A stretch of DNA of 64,000 bases from Paraglaciecola sp. (GCF_030730205.1 NZ_JANQVQ010000007.1:1-64000), one strand, 5' to 3'. Numbered from the stretch's first letter, positions 18,960 to 29,205 are shown. The notes: a model not told the origin generated them from the sequence alone. Translations and numbers: made by a program.

Positions 18960-19028
18960 CATGGTCCAAATATTAATTGTGCTGATACTTGGCTAAGCAT
19001 CAAAAGCATGAGTTGGCTTAACCTAAAT

Positions 19029-19955
19029 TTAGGTTAATTCGTATGGTTGTGGCATAACAGTAAAGAGAGCTTCAGGCACATCTTTTAAGCGCACAATGGT
19101 ACCAATTTCTGTGTCGGAGGCCAATGTGGCGAGTAACCAAGTTTGTTCATTGGCAACACCGCAACGCAACACGGTTCCTGCTGGGCGCCAATTTTCGCCC
19201 ATCTGTACTTCTAACTTTTCGCCAATGCCTACTGCTCTGGACGTTTCAGAATGTAGCCTAAAAGCAGCCCGTTTATTTTTACCTAGGTATTTTGTTCGAG
19301 CGACAACTTCTTGCCCCATATAACACCCTTTTGTGAAACTGATGGCATTAAGTTGTTGTAGGTTCATCATTTGAGGCACAAATTCATTGCATGTTTGCGC
19401 TCGAACATCGGCAATGCCTGCTTTAATATCCTCAATCTCCCAACTACTTTCATGAAGAGGCGACGGCTTTATCGTAATGAGATCATTAGCTGTTTTAGGT
19501 TGCAGAATAAGATAGCGCTTGATGTTACCTTCAAGGAGTAGAGCAATACCCTGGTCATTTTTGCAATAGTCTTGATGTTTTTCAGGTAAGTGACCAAAAA
19601 CCCGAATGATTTCAGCTTCAGTTTCTTTGCCCACACCGCCTGTAACTATCCAATCGTTACTGGCATCGATTATATCAACTTTGGCGAATACACCGTATTT
19701 CTTAAGCTCAGCCAGTGATTTTTCAATCACCGAACAGTGAGTTATCAGCAGTAAAGATTCTTTCCAACTGAGTAAGTAACTTACACTCCACGTTTTGCCC
19801 TTAAAGTCACAGTGACAGGCTAACAGTGCATTGTCTCCTTTTAGCGAAGCGACATCCGCGGTGACTTGGCCTTGCAGATACTTCTCTCTTTCTGCGCCTG
19901 AGAGTTGGATCACGCCTTTTTCAGTTAAGCTTGTATAGAAATCGCTAGGAACCAT
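19029..19955 (-). CDS. ygfZ: tRNA-modifying / iron-sulfur maintenance protein YgfZ
   Basis: Folate-binding protein of the IbaG/GcvT-like YgfZ family that supports activity of MiaB-type and other iron-sulfur enzymes. The signature KGCYMGQEVVARTKYLGKNKR with its conserved Cys is visible, as is YLQGQVTADV near the start. The ATG at 19955 gives 308 residues and agrees with the start of relatives; an upstream in-frame TTG at 19997 would add 14 residues with no good ribosome binding site. It is divergent from sdhE-ygfX, the same arrangement as in E. coli. Confidence 0.92.
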   Translation of the reverse strand: MVPSDFYTSLTEKGVIQLSGAEREKYLQGQVTADVASLKGDNALLACHCDFKGKTWSVSYLLSWKESLLLITHCSVIEKSLAELKKYGVFAKVDIIDASNDWIVTGGVGKETEAEIIRVFGHLPEKHQDYCKNDQGIALLLEGNIKRYLILQPKTANDLITIKPSPLHESSWEIEDIKAGIADVRAQTCNEFVPQMMNLQQLNAISFTKGCYMGQEVVARTKYLGKNKRAAFRLHSETSRAVGIGEKLEVQMGENWRPAGTVLRCGVANEQTWLLATLASDTEIGTIVRLKDVPEALFTVMPQPYELT

Positions 19956-20114
19956 ATTTATCTCTAATTTGTTGGAGTTAATTTGTTTCGTTTGCAAGTG
20001 TTGGGTTCTTAATGCTTCAATGCATCCAAAAATGCGCTACGTCGTATTAATGGTATCATGTTGTGATTTTTTCAATGAGTAAATAACGGGGACACGTGAA
20101 AATGAGGAAAAAAC

Positions 20115-20366
20115 ATGTTTGATAAACAACGATTAGGTCGATTGAAATGGGCCTGTCGGCGTGGAATGTTAGAACTAGATGTGTTGTTTATGCCTTTTGT
20201 TGAAAATGGTTTTGAACAGCTTGATGATGAGCATCAACTTATATTTGAACGTCTGCTCACGTTTGATGATCCTGATTTATATGCTTGGTTTATGGGTCAC
20301 TTAGAATGCAAAGACCCAGAAATTAAAGCCATGATTAGCCATATACTAAGTCGTGTCAAAGTATAG
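20115..20366 (+). CDS. sdhE: FAD assembly factor SdhE
   Basis: Small protein (83 residues) that promotes covalent flavinylation of SdhA in succinate dehydrogenase. The key RGM(L/K)ELD motif is at residues 16-22 (RGMLELD), and the five-helix fold is suggested by the conserved DDPDLYAWFMG segment. A GAGGAAAAAAC ribosome binding site precedes the ATG. The 3' end overlaps the ygfX start by 14 bases. Confidence 0.95.
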   Translation: MFDKQRLGRLKWACRRGMLELDVLFMPFVENGFEQLDDEHQLIFERLLTFDDPDLYAWFMGHLECKDPEIKAMISHILSRVKV

Positions 20367-20793
20367 GATTGAATTAGCTCCATCACAGTATAAGTTTTTC
20401 GTACTATTACTGTTTTGGGGCCTTATTTTAGCATCGATTTGTCACTGGCAATCTAACATTATGCCTTACCAACATGTCATTCAATTTCTTTTTGCCAGCA
20501 TCATTCTTTGGTTCGCGTTTACGAGCTTACTGGCCTGCAAGAAAACATTGCCTCGCTTGATCGCGGTAAGTGTGCAAGGGGAGTGGGACGATTTAGAGCA
20601 GGATAATCCATCTCAATGGCGCGTTAGTGGAAAGTCGAGAGTGACACCTTGGTTGCTGTGGGTCCATCTTATTTCGCCAATTGACGCTAAAACTGCACAA
20701 TGGGTTTTTGTGTATAAAGATCAGGTAAGCGAAGCAGATTATCGTCGCCTTTGTCGGATTATTTTGTTACTGCAACAGAAAAAATCACAATAG
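20353..20793 (+). CDS. ygfX: YgfX/CptA family membrane protein
   Basis: Inner-membrane protein of 146 residues with two close hydrophobic helices (about 14-30 and 37-56) and a C-terminal soluble part. It starts at a GTG inside the end of sdhE. In E. coli the partner YgfX (CptA) binds cytoskeletal proteins MreB and FtsZ and was described as a toxin opposed by SdhE (CptB); that reading is disputed given the flavinylation role of SdhE. Sequence identity across the family is low, so the call rests on topology, size and the sdhE overlap. Confidence 0.85.
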   Translation: MSKYRIELAPSQYKFFVLLLFWGLILASICHWQSNIMPYQHVIQFLFASIILWFAFTSLLACKKTLPRLIAVSVQGEWDDLEQDNPSQWRVSGKSRVTPWLLWVHLISPIDAKTAQWVFVYKDQVSEADYRRLCRIILLLQQKKSQ

Positions 20794-20796
20794 AAT

Positions 20797-21690
20797 ATGC
20801 CAAAAATTATCGAACAGACGCTTACTCGCGTACCCCCGTTTTTGCACCTCGTTCCTAGTATTCTAATGAAAAAAGCGGTCATCTTTGACTGTGAAAATTC
20901 ATTGCCTTTATTGCGATTTCGGGTTCAAAACATCACATTAGACGCCGTTCGAATCCAGCGATTTAATCAAACCGTGCATTGGCGAGACAATGAGGCTGTT
21001 CACCCTGGCTATTTGCATACCTTGGCTTTTCCTTTACAAATCAAACTCATGTTACATCAGCAGTTTCCGTTTTCCGTGATTGGTTTAGTGCACTTATACA
21101 ATCACATCGAGCAATACAAGGTGGTGCTTGCTTCTGATCGCATTGATATAACCTGCGAATTTGGTGAAATTACAAAATCAGATATTGGCTGGAAATTTCT
21201 TATTGCGAGCCACTTTTATGTGAATGGGGTTCGTGTGCTCAGCGCACAACATCAATATCTGAAACGTAATATGTCGGCCATTCGAACAAAATTGATTGAG
21301 TACACTGAAAGTACATCCCTGCTAAGTGATCAACAGCAGTGGGCATTAAACAGTAATTTGGGAAGGCTGTATGCAAATTGTTCGGGTGACTATAATCCCA
21401 TTCATTTGTATCCCTTGACTGCAAAGTTATTTGGTTTTAAGGGCCATATTGTTCATGGGATGTGGTTAAAGTCTCGAGTGATTTCAGCGTTATTTGAAAA
21501 CAACAAGAATATAGTCGGAAAGCCATTTAAGTGTGAAGTTACCTTTAAAAAACCGCTTTATTTACCTAATAATGTTGGCTTTTACCAGCAAGCTCAACAG
21601 GGCTATGCGAAAGAATTAAACTTTGCGGTTAAAAGTGCGAAGCACAATCTGCCTGTTGAACATATGACAGGCAGATTGACGCATACGTAG
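20797..21690 (+). CDS. MaoC-like hotdog-fold dehydratase
   Basis: Protein of 297 residues with a C-terminal MaoC-type hotdog domain: YANCSGDYNPIHLYPLTAKL and GFKGHIVHGMWLKSR carry the Asp and His of the hydratase motif. The N-terminal half probably forms the second, degenerate hotdog repeat. Such proteins hydrate or dehydrate enoyl-thioesters; the substrate is unknown. It starts three bases after the ygfX stop, so probably cotranscribed with it, and is convergent with nadB, whose stop is nine bases away. A strong hairpin lies inside its 3' end (21646-21677). Confidence 0.8.
   Translation: MPKIIEQTLTRVPPFLHLVPSILMKKAVIFDCENSLPLLRFRVQNITLDAVRIQRFNQTVHWRDNEAVHPGYLHTLAFPLQIKLMLHQQFPFSVIGLVHLYNHIEQYKVVLASDRIDITCEFGEITKSDIGWKFLIASHFYVNGVRVLSAQHQYLKRNMSAIRTKLIEYTESTSLLSDQQQWALNSNLGRLYANCSGDYNPIHLYPLTAKLFGFKGHIVHGMWLKSRVISALFENNKNIVGKPFKCEVTFKKPLYLPNNVGFYQQAQQGYAKELNFAVKSAKHNLPVEHMTGRLTHT
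21646..21677. repeat. 11-bp perfect inverted repeat at the MaoC/nadB convergent junction
   Basis: AATCTGCCTGT and ACAGGCAGATT are perfect reverse complements around a 10-base loop. The element lies in coding sequence, ending 13 bases before the stop codon. A second perfect palindrome (AAACTAGCTAGTTT, 21696-21709) covers the gap to nadB. They may jointly end transcription from both sides. Confidence 0.6.
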
Positions 21691-21698
21691 TTCTGAAA

Positions 21699-23312
21699 CT
21701 AGCTAGTTTTACCTGCTATGATAGTAGGGCCTGAATTTTCTAATAGCTCGGGATAATCGAGATTATAATGTAGGCCACGGCTTTCTTTGCGATCTTGCGC
21801 GCACCTAACGATCAAATCTGCTACGGTCAATAAGTTACGTAACTCCAACAAGTTATTGCTCACTTTAAAATGCGAGTAATATTCATCCACTTCTTGTTTT
21901 AATAGAGCGATTCGGTGTTGTGCTCGCTCTAGACGTTTGTTGGTACGGACTATTCCCACATAGTCCCACATGAATAATCTCAGCTCATGCCAATTGTGCT
22001 GTATGATGACTTCTTCATCTGAATTGCTTACCTGACTCTCATCCCAAGACTTAATGGGCTCCGCTTCCCTGGTTTCCTCCAGACGATTGACTATATGATC
22101 GGCAGCTGCATGGGCATAAACAATGCACTCTAATAAAGAGTTGCTCGCCATGCGATTTGCACCATGCAAACCGGTATAGGCTACCTCGCCAATCGCGTAG
22201 AGATTGTCCAAATCAGTTTTTGCATCAAAGTCTGTCATTACACCGCCACAGCTATAGTGAGCAGCGGGTACCACAGGGATGGCTTGCTGAGTGATATCAA
22301 TACCTAAGGAACGGCACTTTCGATAAATGTTAGGGAAATGCTGGACGATAAAGTCGCTAGGTTTATGACTGATGTCTAAATACATGCAATCAGCACCTAA
22401 GCGTTTCATTTCAAAATCGATTGCACGGGCTACAATATCTCGCGGAGCTAAATCGCCTCTTTCGTCAAAGCGATGCATGAAAGGGGTGCCATCGGCATGG
22501 CATAACTTTGCTCCTTCGCCCCTTAAGGCTTCGGTAATAAGAAAGTTACGAGCTTCAGGGTGATACAGACAAGTAGGGTGAAATTGGTTAAATTCCATAT
22601 TGGCGACACGGCAACCAGAGCGCCACGCCATGGCTATCCCATCTCCACTGGAGACATCTGGATTTGAGGTGTATTGATACACTTTACTGGCACCGCCTGT
22701 TGCGAGTGCGACGAATCTTGAGCGGATAACTTCTACACTTTCTCGTTTTCTATTCCACACGTAAGCGCCGATAATAACGTCTTTATTCGAGCTGCTTTTT
22801 ATGAGGTCAATAGCATTGTAACGTTGAAATAGATGAATATTAGGATGGTGTTTTACTGCCTCTACTAAGGTCAGTTGGACCGCTGCACCAGTGGCATCTG
22901 CAGAGTGTAAAATGCGGCGGTGGCTGTGTCCGCCTTCTCTGGTAAGATGAAAGCGTGTTTCTGGATTGGCCGCAGTTTTTTCGATACCAGCTATTTGATC
23001 AAATGGCATACCAAATTCTATTAACCACTGCATGCACTTCTTGGCGCGAGAAGCAGTAAAATAAACGGCGTCTTTATTACATAAGCCTGCCCCAGCGTTT
23101 AGCGTATCTTCCACATGGCTGTCTATGGAATCGTCTTCATCAAATACCGCGGCAATGCCGCCTTGAGCATACTTTGTTGACCCTTCAGATATATCACTTT
23201 TGCTGAGCACGATAACTTGACAATGCTCTGCAAGTTTCAGTGCTAAACTTAAACCCGCCGCACCACTGCCAATAATAAGGACATCACATTGATGTTCGAC
23301 GCTTGAGTGCAT
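21699..23312 (-). CDS. nadB: L-aspartate oxidase NadB
   Basis: FAD enzyme that oxidises L-aspartate to iminoaspartate, the first step of de novo NAD synthesis. The 537 residues hold the dinucleotide-binding GSGAAG (15-20), [16 protein letters not shown], the [15 protein letters not shown] active-site segment, [20 protein letters not shown] and the late [12 protein letters not shown] / [15 protein letters not shown] blocks. Full length. It is divergent from rpoE, as in E. coli. Confidence 0.96.
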   Translation of the reverse strand: MHSSVEHQCDVLIIGSGAAGLSLALKLAEHCQVIVLSKSDISEGSTKYAQGGIAAVFDEDDSIDSHVEDTLNAGAGLCNKDAVYFTASRAKKCMQWLIEFGMPFDQIAGIEKTAANPETRFHLTREGGHSHRRILHSADATGAAVQLTLVEAVKHHPNIHLFQRYNAIDLIKSSSNKDVIIGAYVWNRKRESVEVIRSRFVALATGGASKVYQYTSNPDVSSGDGIAMAWRSGCRVANMEFNQFHPTCLYHPEARNFLITEALRGEGAKLCHADGTPFMHRFDERGDLAPRDIVARAIDFEMKRLGADCMYLDISHKPSDFIVQHFPNIYRKCRSLGIDITQQAIPVVPAAHYSCGGVMTDFDAKTDLDNLYAIGEVAYTGLHGANRMASNSLLECIVYAHAAADHIVNRLEETREAEPIKSWDESQVSNSDEEVIIQHNWHELRLFMWDYVGIVRTNKRLERAQHRIALLKQEVDEYYSHFKVSNNLLELRNLLTVADLIVRCAQDRKESRGLHYNLDYPELLENSGPTIIAGKTS

Positions 23313-23475
23313 ACACTACTCGCAATTAAACTTAATAAGTCCTGTCATACTAATTAACAGCCTAAAAATTACAATCATTCCAAAGGGTTTAGACGATAAA
23401 TCCTGTAAAACTGCTCACTTAATAGACAGGTTTTCTCAAAGTGCAAATTTTTTGATAAAAAACTGATGTAAAATC

Positions 23476-23502
23476 GAACTTTCATAGCAAGCCGCAGTCA
23501 AT
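23476..23502 (+). promoter_or_regulatory. Predicted sigma-E promoter of rpoE
   Basis: GAACTT (23476-23481), 16-base spacer, TCAAT (23498-23502). This matches the sigma-E -35 consensus GGAACTT exactly in its core, with a near-consensus -10 at the right spacing. It lies 52 bases before the rpoE start and fits the known autoregulation of rpoE. Confidence 0.65.
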
Positions 23503-23554
23503 ACTTGTGCTTGCATGAGTCGCAGTATTAATTCGTAAAGGAGTAAAGGCTCGA

Positions 23555-24136
23555 ATGAGCGAGCAATTCACAGATCAACAAATAGTTGAAAAAGTGCAGC
23601 GCGGAGACAAAAATGCTTTTGGTCTGCTGGTGGTGAAGTACCAGCATAAAGTGGCTTATCTGGTTTCGCGTTATGTGAAAAATACGGGTGACGTAGCCGA
23701 TGTATCGCAAGAAGCGTTTATAAAAGCATACCGAGCTTTACCGAGTTTCAGAGGTGATAGTGCATTTTACACGTGGCTTTATAGGATAGCGGTAAACAGC
23801 GCTAAAAATTACCTGGTATCGCAAGGCAGAAAACCACCAGCGAATGATGTTGACGCTGAAGAAGCCGATTTTTACGATGGTAGCGATGCGTTAAAAGAAA
23901 ATAACTCACCAGAAAAAAGTTTGATGTCTGATCAAATGGAAAAGGTGTTATTTGATACGTTAGAACAGTTACCTGAAGACTTGCGTATGGCCATTAGCCT
24001 GCGAGAGCTAGACGGAATGAGCTATGAAGATATAGCCAATGTCATGGATTGTCCTGTTGGTACGGTAAGATCAAGGATTTTCCGGGCCAGAGAAGCATTA
24101 GATAAAGTGATTCAACCAATGCTTATGAATGATTAA
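23555..24136 (+). CDS. rpoE: RNA polymerase sigma factor RpoE (sigma-E)
   Basis: Extracytoplasmic stress sigma factor of 193 residues. Region 2 (VVKYQHKVAYLVSRYV...DVSQEAFIKAYRAL) and region 4 (LPEDLRMAISLRELDGMSYEDIANVMDCPVGTVRSRIFRAREAL) are typical of RpoE and nearly full E. coli length. It is followed by rseA, rseB and rseC, which control it through anti-sigma binding and regulated proteolysis. A sigma-E promoter match lies upstream, and an AAGGAG ribosome binding site is close to the start. Confidence 0.97.
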   Translation: MSEQFTDQQIVEKVQRGDKNAFGLLVVKYQHKVAYLVSRYVKNTGDVADVSQEAFIKAYRALPSFRGDSAFYTWLYRIAVNSAKNYLVSQGRKPPANDVDAEEADFYDGSDALKENNSPEKSLMSDQMEKVLFDTLEQLPEDLRMAISLRELDGMSYEDIANVMDCPVGTVRSRIFRAREALDKVIQPMLMND

Positions 24137-24191
24137 GCCTCGGTTAAATGGTTTTAGATACTTAATTTATATTTAGCGGGAAACAATTTGT

Positions 24192-24812
24192 ATGTCGCAA
24201 AAGTTTGAAAATTTGTCAGCTCTAATTGATGGTGAAAACACTCAATTTGATATGCAGGGTAATGATACGATTGCCGCGATTAAAGATGATAAAGAGTTAC
24301 AAGCAAAATGGCACTCTTATCATTTAGTGCGTTACGGTCTTCGGAAAGAGTTACCAAATCAATTGCAATTCGACATCGCTGCAAATGTTGCCTTAGCACT
24401 GGAGTCAGAGCCAGCTATATTGGCTCCTAGAAAGACATGGCGTGATGCCCCTGTGATAAGCGCTGTTATTCCGTTTGTCAAGCAAGGTGGTCAAATGGCC
24501 ATTGCAGCATCAGTTGCCGTTGCAATGATTATTGGAGTTCAACAATATAATCAATCAGATGTGGAACAACCATTTAACTCGGCGGCCCCGATATTAGGTA
24601 TTCCAGGGGGCTTATCTCCTGTGAGTTTCGAGCAAACCTCGACGGTACCTCAAAATGACATGGTTGAGCAAAAACGCAGAATTAATGCTTATATTGCTGA
24701 TCATCAGCAACAAATGCAGTTAAAATCTGTAGAATTAAATCCAATTTCTGATGTGGAACAACAAGTTGAAAAGAGTGATTCGCAGTCTAACGTCGTTGAG
24801 CAAAATCCTTAA
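24192..24812 (+). CDS. rseA: Anti-sigma-E factor RseA
   Basis: Inner-membrane protein that holds sigma-E through its cytosolic N-domain and is degraded by DegS and RseP on envelope stress. The 206 residues start with the anti-sigma domain (ENLSALIDGENTQFD, WHSYHLVRYGLRKELP), then one membrane helix near 99-117, then a periplasmic tail rich in Gln and Glu that would bind RseB. The 3' end overlaps the likely rseB start. Alignment with the E. coli protein is weak outside the N-domain, as usual for this family. Confidence 0.92.
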   Translation: MSQKFENLSALIDGENTQFDMQGNDTIAAIKDDKELQAKWHSYHLVRYGLRKELPNQLQFDIAANVALALESEPAILAPRKTWRDAPVISAVIPFVKQGGQMAIAASVAVAMIIGVQQYNQSDVEQPFNSAAPILGIPGGLSPVSFEQTSTVPQNDMVEQKRRINAYIADHQQQMQLKSVELNPISDVEQQVEKSDSQSNVVEQNP

Positions 24813-25830
24813 GCGCTTCGCAGCCCAATTTCAGGTTGGGCTGCTTAGTTTGTGTTTAGTGTCATTTGTGGGTATCGCCCAAGAAGAACAAAGCCTTTCT
24901 CCTGTTCCAGAAAATTCAAATCCATCTTATCCCATTGATAACGCCGAAGGATGGTTGAAGAAGCTCTCTGAAGCGGTACAAACTCTCAACTACAGTATTT
25001 CTTTGGTTGTGTTAAAGCCCGGTGTGGATTCGCAGCCGTATTTATGGCGACACGGCATTGACACAAGGGGCGTTGAGATGGAGCAACTTAATCTACTTAA
25101 TGGCCCAGGCAGAGAAATTGTGCGTGTGGGCAACAAAGTGAGTTATTTTGAACCAAACGTGCCGCCCTACAGTTTGCGGTCTCAGACTATCAATGGGCCA
25201 TTTCCCAGTGAACTGTTGTATAATCCAGAGCAATTATTTGATGGTTATGAATTTGTTTTAGTTGGTAGAAGCCGAATTTCGGGGCGCTCAGCTCAACAAC
25301 TCAGAGTCATCAGTAAAGACAAAAGTCGATTTGGACTTAATTTATGGTTAGATCAAGAAACTGGCTTAATCCTTAAAATGAACATGGTCAATCTTGAGGG
25401 ACAATTAATCGAGCAAATTCAAGTGACCGGTATCCATGTCAGTGACAGCCCTGACCCATTTTTTGCAAAAATTGAACAAGATATGCTGCCGGACATTCTC
25501 GAACTCCCCAATTCAGCAAGCAATCCGCCGAGATGGGATATTACGAATTTGCCAATGGGTATGCATATTGTAAAACAAGATATTCATCGTTTACCCATGA
25601 CAGGAGATGTGGTTGATTACATCTTATTGTCAGATGGTTTAGTCGATGTTTCTATTTATTTGCAACCTTTACCCAGTCTTAACGCGCCTCAAGATATAAT
25701 TGGTCGACACGAATCCAATACCATATTGACTCGCCAAGTAGGTGAAGTCAGTGTTACGGTGGTTGGCAAAGTACCTGCTGCGACAGCTGATGCAATATTG
25801 AAATCAATTCAAGTACTTAGAAAACGATGA
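24751..25830 (+). CDS. rseB: Sigma-E regulatory protein RseB
   Basis: Periplasmic protein that binds RseA and shields it from DegS until it senses misplaced lipopolysaccharide or porins. Features match RseB: SEAVQTLNYSISLVVL, LNGPGREIVRVGNKVSYFEP, GRSRISGRSAQQLRVISKD, WLDQETGLILKMNMV and a C-terminal YILLSDGLVDVSIYLQPL domain. A signal peptide ends near VGIAQ. The start is uncertain: the ATG at 24751 gives a long basic n-region, while a TTG at 24796 gives a more typical signal peptide; neither has a clear ribosome binding site. The gene overlaps rseA and, by four bases, rseC. Confidence 0.9.
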   Translation: MWNNKLKRVIRSLTSLSKILKRFAAQFQVGLLSLCLVSFVGIAQEEQSLSPVPENSNPSYPIDNAEGWLKKLSEAVQTLNYSISLVVLKPGVDSQPYLWRHGIDTRGVEMEQLNLLNGPGREIVRVGNKVSYFEPNVPPYSLRSQTINGPFPSELLYNPEQLFDGYEFVLVGRSRISGRSAQQLRVISKDKSRFGLNLWLDQETGLILKMNMVNLEGQLIEQIQVTGIHVSDSPDPFFAKIEQDMLPDILELPNSASNPPRWDITNLPMGMHIVKQDIHRLPMTGDVVDYILLSDGLVDVSIYLQPLPSLNAPQDIIGRHESNTILTRQVGEVSVTVVGKVPAATADAILKSIQVLRKR

Positions 25831-26315
25831 TCGAAGAAGTGGGAACTATTGTTTCTGTAACTCAAGAACATGGCGTACAGAACATTTGGGTTGAAACTGC
25901 CATTAAGACAACCTGCAGTTCTTGCCAAGCACAAACTAATTGTGGAACCAGTGTGGTAGCCAAAGCTTTCTCACCTAAAAAACAAAGTATAAAATTACCT
26001 TATGAACACGCTGTAGTTATCGGCCAAAAAGTCAAGTTGGGAGTGCCCGAAGAGGCATTGCTAAGCGCCTCATTACAAGTCTATTTACTTCCTCTTCTTG
26101 GGCTCATTTTAGGCTCGTCATTGGCAAGTTATGTTATGCCGTTTTTAGCCTTAGAATCGGAATTATGGGTGGTATTGACAGGCTTTATTATGGCGGGTGT
26201 TGTTTTTCTGCTGATCAGAAATAAGTTGGCTGAAGCCAATAATTTACAGTACTGTCCTACGTTGATAGAAGTGTATCCGAACCCCGTAGAGACTATTTCA
26301 GTCAAAAATTTGTGA
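25827..26315 (+). CDS. rseC: SoxR-reducing / RseC family membrane protein
   Basis: Inner-membrane protein of 162 residues with an N-terminal Cys cluster (C30, C33, C39 in CSSCQAQTNCG) and two membrane helices (about 82-100 and 113-131). RseC family members act in sigma-E control and, with the Rsx system, in reduction of SoxR. The ATG overlaps the rseB stop (ATGA), so the gene is translationally coupled. It closes the sigma-E operon, and about 180 bases separate it from lepA. Confidence 0.9.
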   Translation: MIEEVGTIVSVTQEHGVQNIWVETAIKTTCSSCQAQTNCGTSVVAKAFSPKKQSIKLPYEHAVVIGQKVKLGVPEEALLSASLQVYLLPLLGLILGSSLASYVMPFLALESELWVVLTGFIMAGVVFLLIRNKLAEANNLQYCPTLIEVYPNPVETISVKNL

Positions 26316-26499
26316 CAAATTGAAAATCTTAGGTGATTAGCTCAAGTATTCCTGAGATCATTGTCGCAAAGTTAACTATAAAAATGTAAAATCCACCCCT
26401 ATTTAATCAAATTGTTCCCGTATTTCGCCTGAGCATGCTTGCATTGTTCAAACAAGCGCTTGGGGAAAGCAACAGCACTAGGTATTTTTCTAAATCGCT

Positions 26500-28296
26500 A
26501 TGCAAATGAAGCACATACGTAACTTTTCTATCATCGCCCACATTGATCACGGTAAATCAACCCTCTCAGACAGACTTATTCAGCACTGCGGTGGCCTTCA
26601 GGCTCGTGAAATGGCTGAGCAAGTGCTCGATTCAATGGATATTGAACGAGAACGCGGTATTACTATTAAGGCACAAAGCGTTACGCTTAACTATGTCGCA
26701 AAAGATGGTGAAACCTATCAGTTGAATTTTATCGACACGCCGGGTCACGTCGACTTTACCTACGAGGTTTCTCGTTCTCTAGCGGCCTGTGAGGGTGCCT
26801 TATTGGTGGTTGATGCTGGTCAAGGTGTTGAAGCGCAAACCCTTGCAAATTGCTACACCGCCATCGAGCTCGAGATGGAAGTGGTTCCAATTATTAATAA
26901 AATTGACTTACCTCAAGCAGAGCCCGATCGCGTTGCTGCTGAGATTGAAGACATTGTCGGTATTTCAGCGATGAACGCAGTACGTTGTTCGGCCAAAACC
27001 GGTATCGGTATCGAAGATGTACTTGAGGTTATTGTTAATCAAGTCCCCCCTCCCGAAGGCGATGTAAACAAGCCATTAAAAGCCTTAATTGTTGATTCAT
27101 GGTTTGACAACTACCAAGGCGTTGTATCGTTGGTGAGAATCATTGATGGGCAGTTGCGTAAAAACGACAAAATGAAAATCATGTCAAATGGCGTGGTGCA
27201 TCAAGTTGATAAGGTTGGGATTTTCACACCTAAAGCCACCGATACTGGAGTGTTAAGTGCCGGAGAAGTGGGTTTTATCATCGCCGGTATTAAAGAAATC
27301 CATGGCGCTCCCGTTGGCGATACCATCACTCTTGCTAAGGATCCTGCGGCTCAGGCTCTGCCTGGCTTTAAGAAAATTAAACCGCAAGTTTATGCCGGTA
27401 TGTTTCCAATTAGCTCAGACGATTACGAAGACTTCAGAGACGCATTAAACAAATTAAGTTTAAATGATGCTTCTTTATTTTTTGAACCAGAAAGTTCATC
27501 TGCCTTGGGCTTTGGTTTCCGCATAGGTTTCCTCGGCATGTTACATATGGAAATTGTTCAAGAAAGATTAGAACGTGAATATAATCTCGATTTGATCACT
27601 ACTGCGCCTACCGTTGTTTATGAAGTTGTGGATTCATCAGGTGAGATTATCTATGTTGATAATCCTTCAAAATTGCCGCCAGTTAATAATATTCAAGAAA
27701 TTCGTGAGCCCATCGTTGAAGCGAATATACTGGTGCCACAAGAATATTTAGGCAACGTGATAACTCTATGTGTAGAAAAACGCGGCACACAAAATAACAT
27801 GACCTATCATGGTAAACAGGTTGCTTTGAGTTATGACTTACCTATGGCCGAAGTCGTGGTGGATTTCTTTGACAGACTGAAATCTACCAGCCGTGGTTTT
27901 GCCTCTTTGGACTACAATTTTAAACGCTTCCAGGCGGCCAACATGGCGCGCTTAGATATCCTAATTAACGCTGAAAAAGTTGACGCCTTGGCAATGATTA
28001 CACACCGTGATAATGCACAAGGCCGGGGGCGCGATATCGTTGAAAAATTGCGTGAAATCATTCCAAGACAGATGTTTGATATTGCTATTCAAGCAGCGAT
28101 CGGCAACCAAATAATCGCCAGAAGTACCATTAAACAATTACGCAAAAACGTTATTGCAAAGTGTTACGGTGGTGATGTGAGCCGTAAGAAAAAGTTATTG
28201 CAGAAGCAAAAAGAAGGTAAAAAACGGATGAAACAAGTAGGGAACGTTGAACTACCTCAAGACGCATTTATGGCAATATTGAAGGTGGGTAAATAA
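26500..28296 (+). CDS. lepA: Elongation factor 4 (LepA)
   Basis: Translational GTPase that binds ribosomes under stress and aids initiation and back-translocation. G-domain motifs [17 protein letters not shown] and NKID are present, followed by the EF-G-like domains and the LepA-specific C-terminal domain ([17 protein letters not shown]...[19 protein letters not shown], shown in part). The 598 residues agree with E. coli LepA. The ATG at 26506 is an equally good start and matches E. coli more exactly; no strong ribosome binding site decides. lepB starts directly after its stop. Confidence 0.96.
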   Translation: MQMKHIRNFSIIAHIDHGKSTLSDRLIQHCGGLQAREMAEQVLDSMDIERERGITIKAQSVTLNYVAKDGETYQLNFIDTPGHVDFTYEVSRSLAACEGALLVVDAGQGVEAQTLANCYTAIELEMEVVPIINKIDLPQAEPDRVAAEIEDIVGISAMNAVRCSAKTGIGIEDVLEVIVNQVPPPEGDVNKPLKALIVDSWFDNYQGVVSLVRIIDGQLRKNDKMKIMSNGVVHQVDKVGIFTPKATDTGVLSAGEVGFIIAGIKEIHGAPVGDTITLAKDPAAQALPGFKKIKPQVYAGMFPISSDDYEDFRDALNKLSLNDASLFFEPESSSALGFGFRIGFLGMLHMEIVQERLEREYNLDLITTAPTVVYEVVDSSGEIIYVDNPSKLPPVNNIQEIREPIVEANILVPQEYLGNVITLCVEKRGTQNNMTYHGKQVALSYDLPMAEVVVDFFDRLKSTSRGFASLDYNFKRFQAANMARLDILINAEKVDALAMITHRDNAQGRGRDIVEKLREIIPRQMFDIAIQAAIGNQIIARSTIKQLRKNVIAKCYGGDVSRKKKLLQKQKEGKKRMKQVGNVELPQDAFMAILKVGK

Positions 28297-29205
28297 ATGG
28301 CAAATTATTTTTCTATCTTTTTAGTCGTATTGACTATTGGCTCTGGCTTAATCTGGTTACTCGATAGTTTGCTGTTTGCCGCTAAAAGACGTGAACGTAT
28401 GGCGCTAGCTGGCACAATGCAAGGAGATAATGCAGGCCTTAAAGCCGATGAACAATTGCCGTGGCTGGTAGATACGGCACAACAGATATTTCCTGTAATA
28501 GCCTTTGTCTTAGTGCTGCGTTCATTTTTATACGAACCCTTTCAAATCCCATCAGGTTCAATGATGCCTACTTTGTTAGTGGGGGACTTTATCTTAGTTG
28601 AAAAGTTTACCTATGGCCTTAAAGATCCTGTCATGCGTAAAAAATTTGTGGATATTGGTGAGCCAAAAAGAGGGGATGTCGTGGTATTTAAATACCCTGT
28701 TGATACTCGTTTGGATTACATTAAACGTGTAGTGGGTTTGCCCGGTGATACGGTAATTTATCGTAACAAACAACTGCAGATTAAACCTGCATGCGGTACC
28801 CCTGATAATTGCCCTGCTTTGCAAACGGTGGAGTTAAAATTTGAAAGTGTTGGTGAAGAATTCCAAAATTTTGCACCTCTTGAAAAGTTAACTGAACAAT
28901 TAGGTGAAGTCAGCCATCAGATTTATCGCACTACCAGTAAAAGCAATCGTTCTAGCGAATACTACCAACAGCCAGGCACGCAGGTTGACGAATGGTTAGT
29001 GCCAGAAGGGCACTATTTTGTGATGGGCGACAACCGTGACAACAGTCTAGATGGTCGTTTTTGGGGATTTGTACCTGAAGAAAACCTAGTTGGTAAAGCA
29101 GTGGCTATTTGGATTAGTTTTGAGTTTGACCGTGTGCCAAGTAGTTGGGTACCGGGTTGGATCCCTACTGGTGTTAGATTTGAACGAGTGGGTGGCATTC
29201 AATAA
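28297..29205 (+). CDS. lepB: Signal peptidase I (LepB)
   Basis: Inner-membrane protease that removes signal peptides from exported proteins. Two N-terminal membrane helices (about 4-28 and 63-80) precede the catalytic Ser88 in PSGSMMPT and the general base Lys143 in YIKRVVGLPGD; the GDNRDNSLDGRFWGFVP box closes the fold. The 302 residues are typical. It lies head to tail with lepA and rnc without gaps, as in E. coli. Confidence 0.96.
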   Translation: MANYFSIFLVVLTIGSGLIWLLDSLLFAAKRRERMALAGTMQGDNAGLKADEQLPWLVDTAQQIFPVIAFVLVLRSFLYEPFQIPSGSMMPTLLVGDFILVEKFTYGLKDPVMRKKFVDIGEPKRGDVVVFKYPVDTRLDYIKRVVGLPGDTVIYRNKQLQIKPACGTPDNCPALQTVELKFESVGEEFQNFAPLEKLTEQLGEVSHQIYRTTSKSNRSSEYYQQPGTQVDEWLVPEGHYFVMGDNRDNSLDGRFWGFVPEENLVGKAVAIWISFEFDRVPSSWVPGWIPTGVRFERVGGIQ

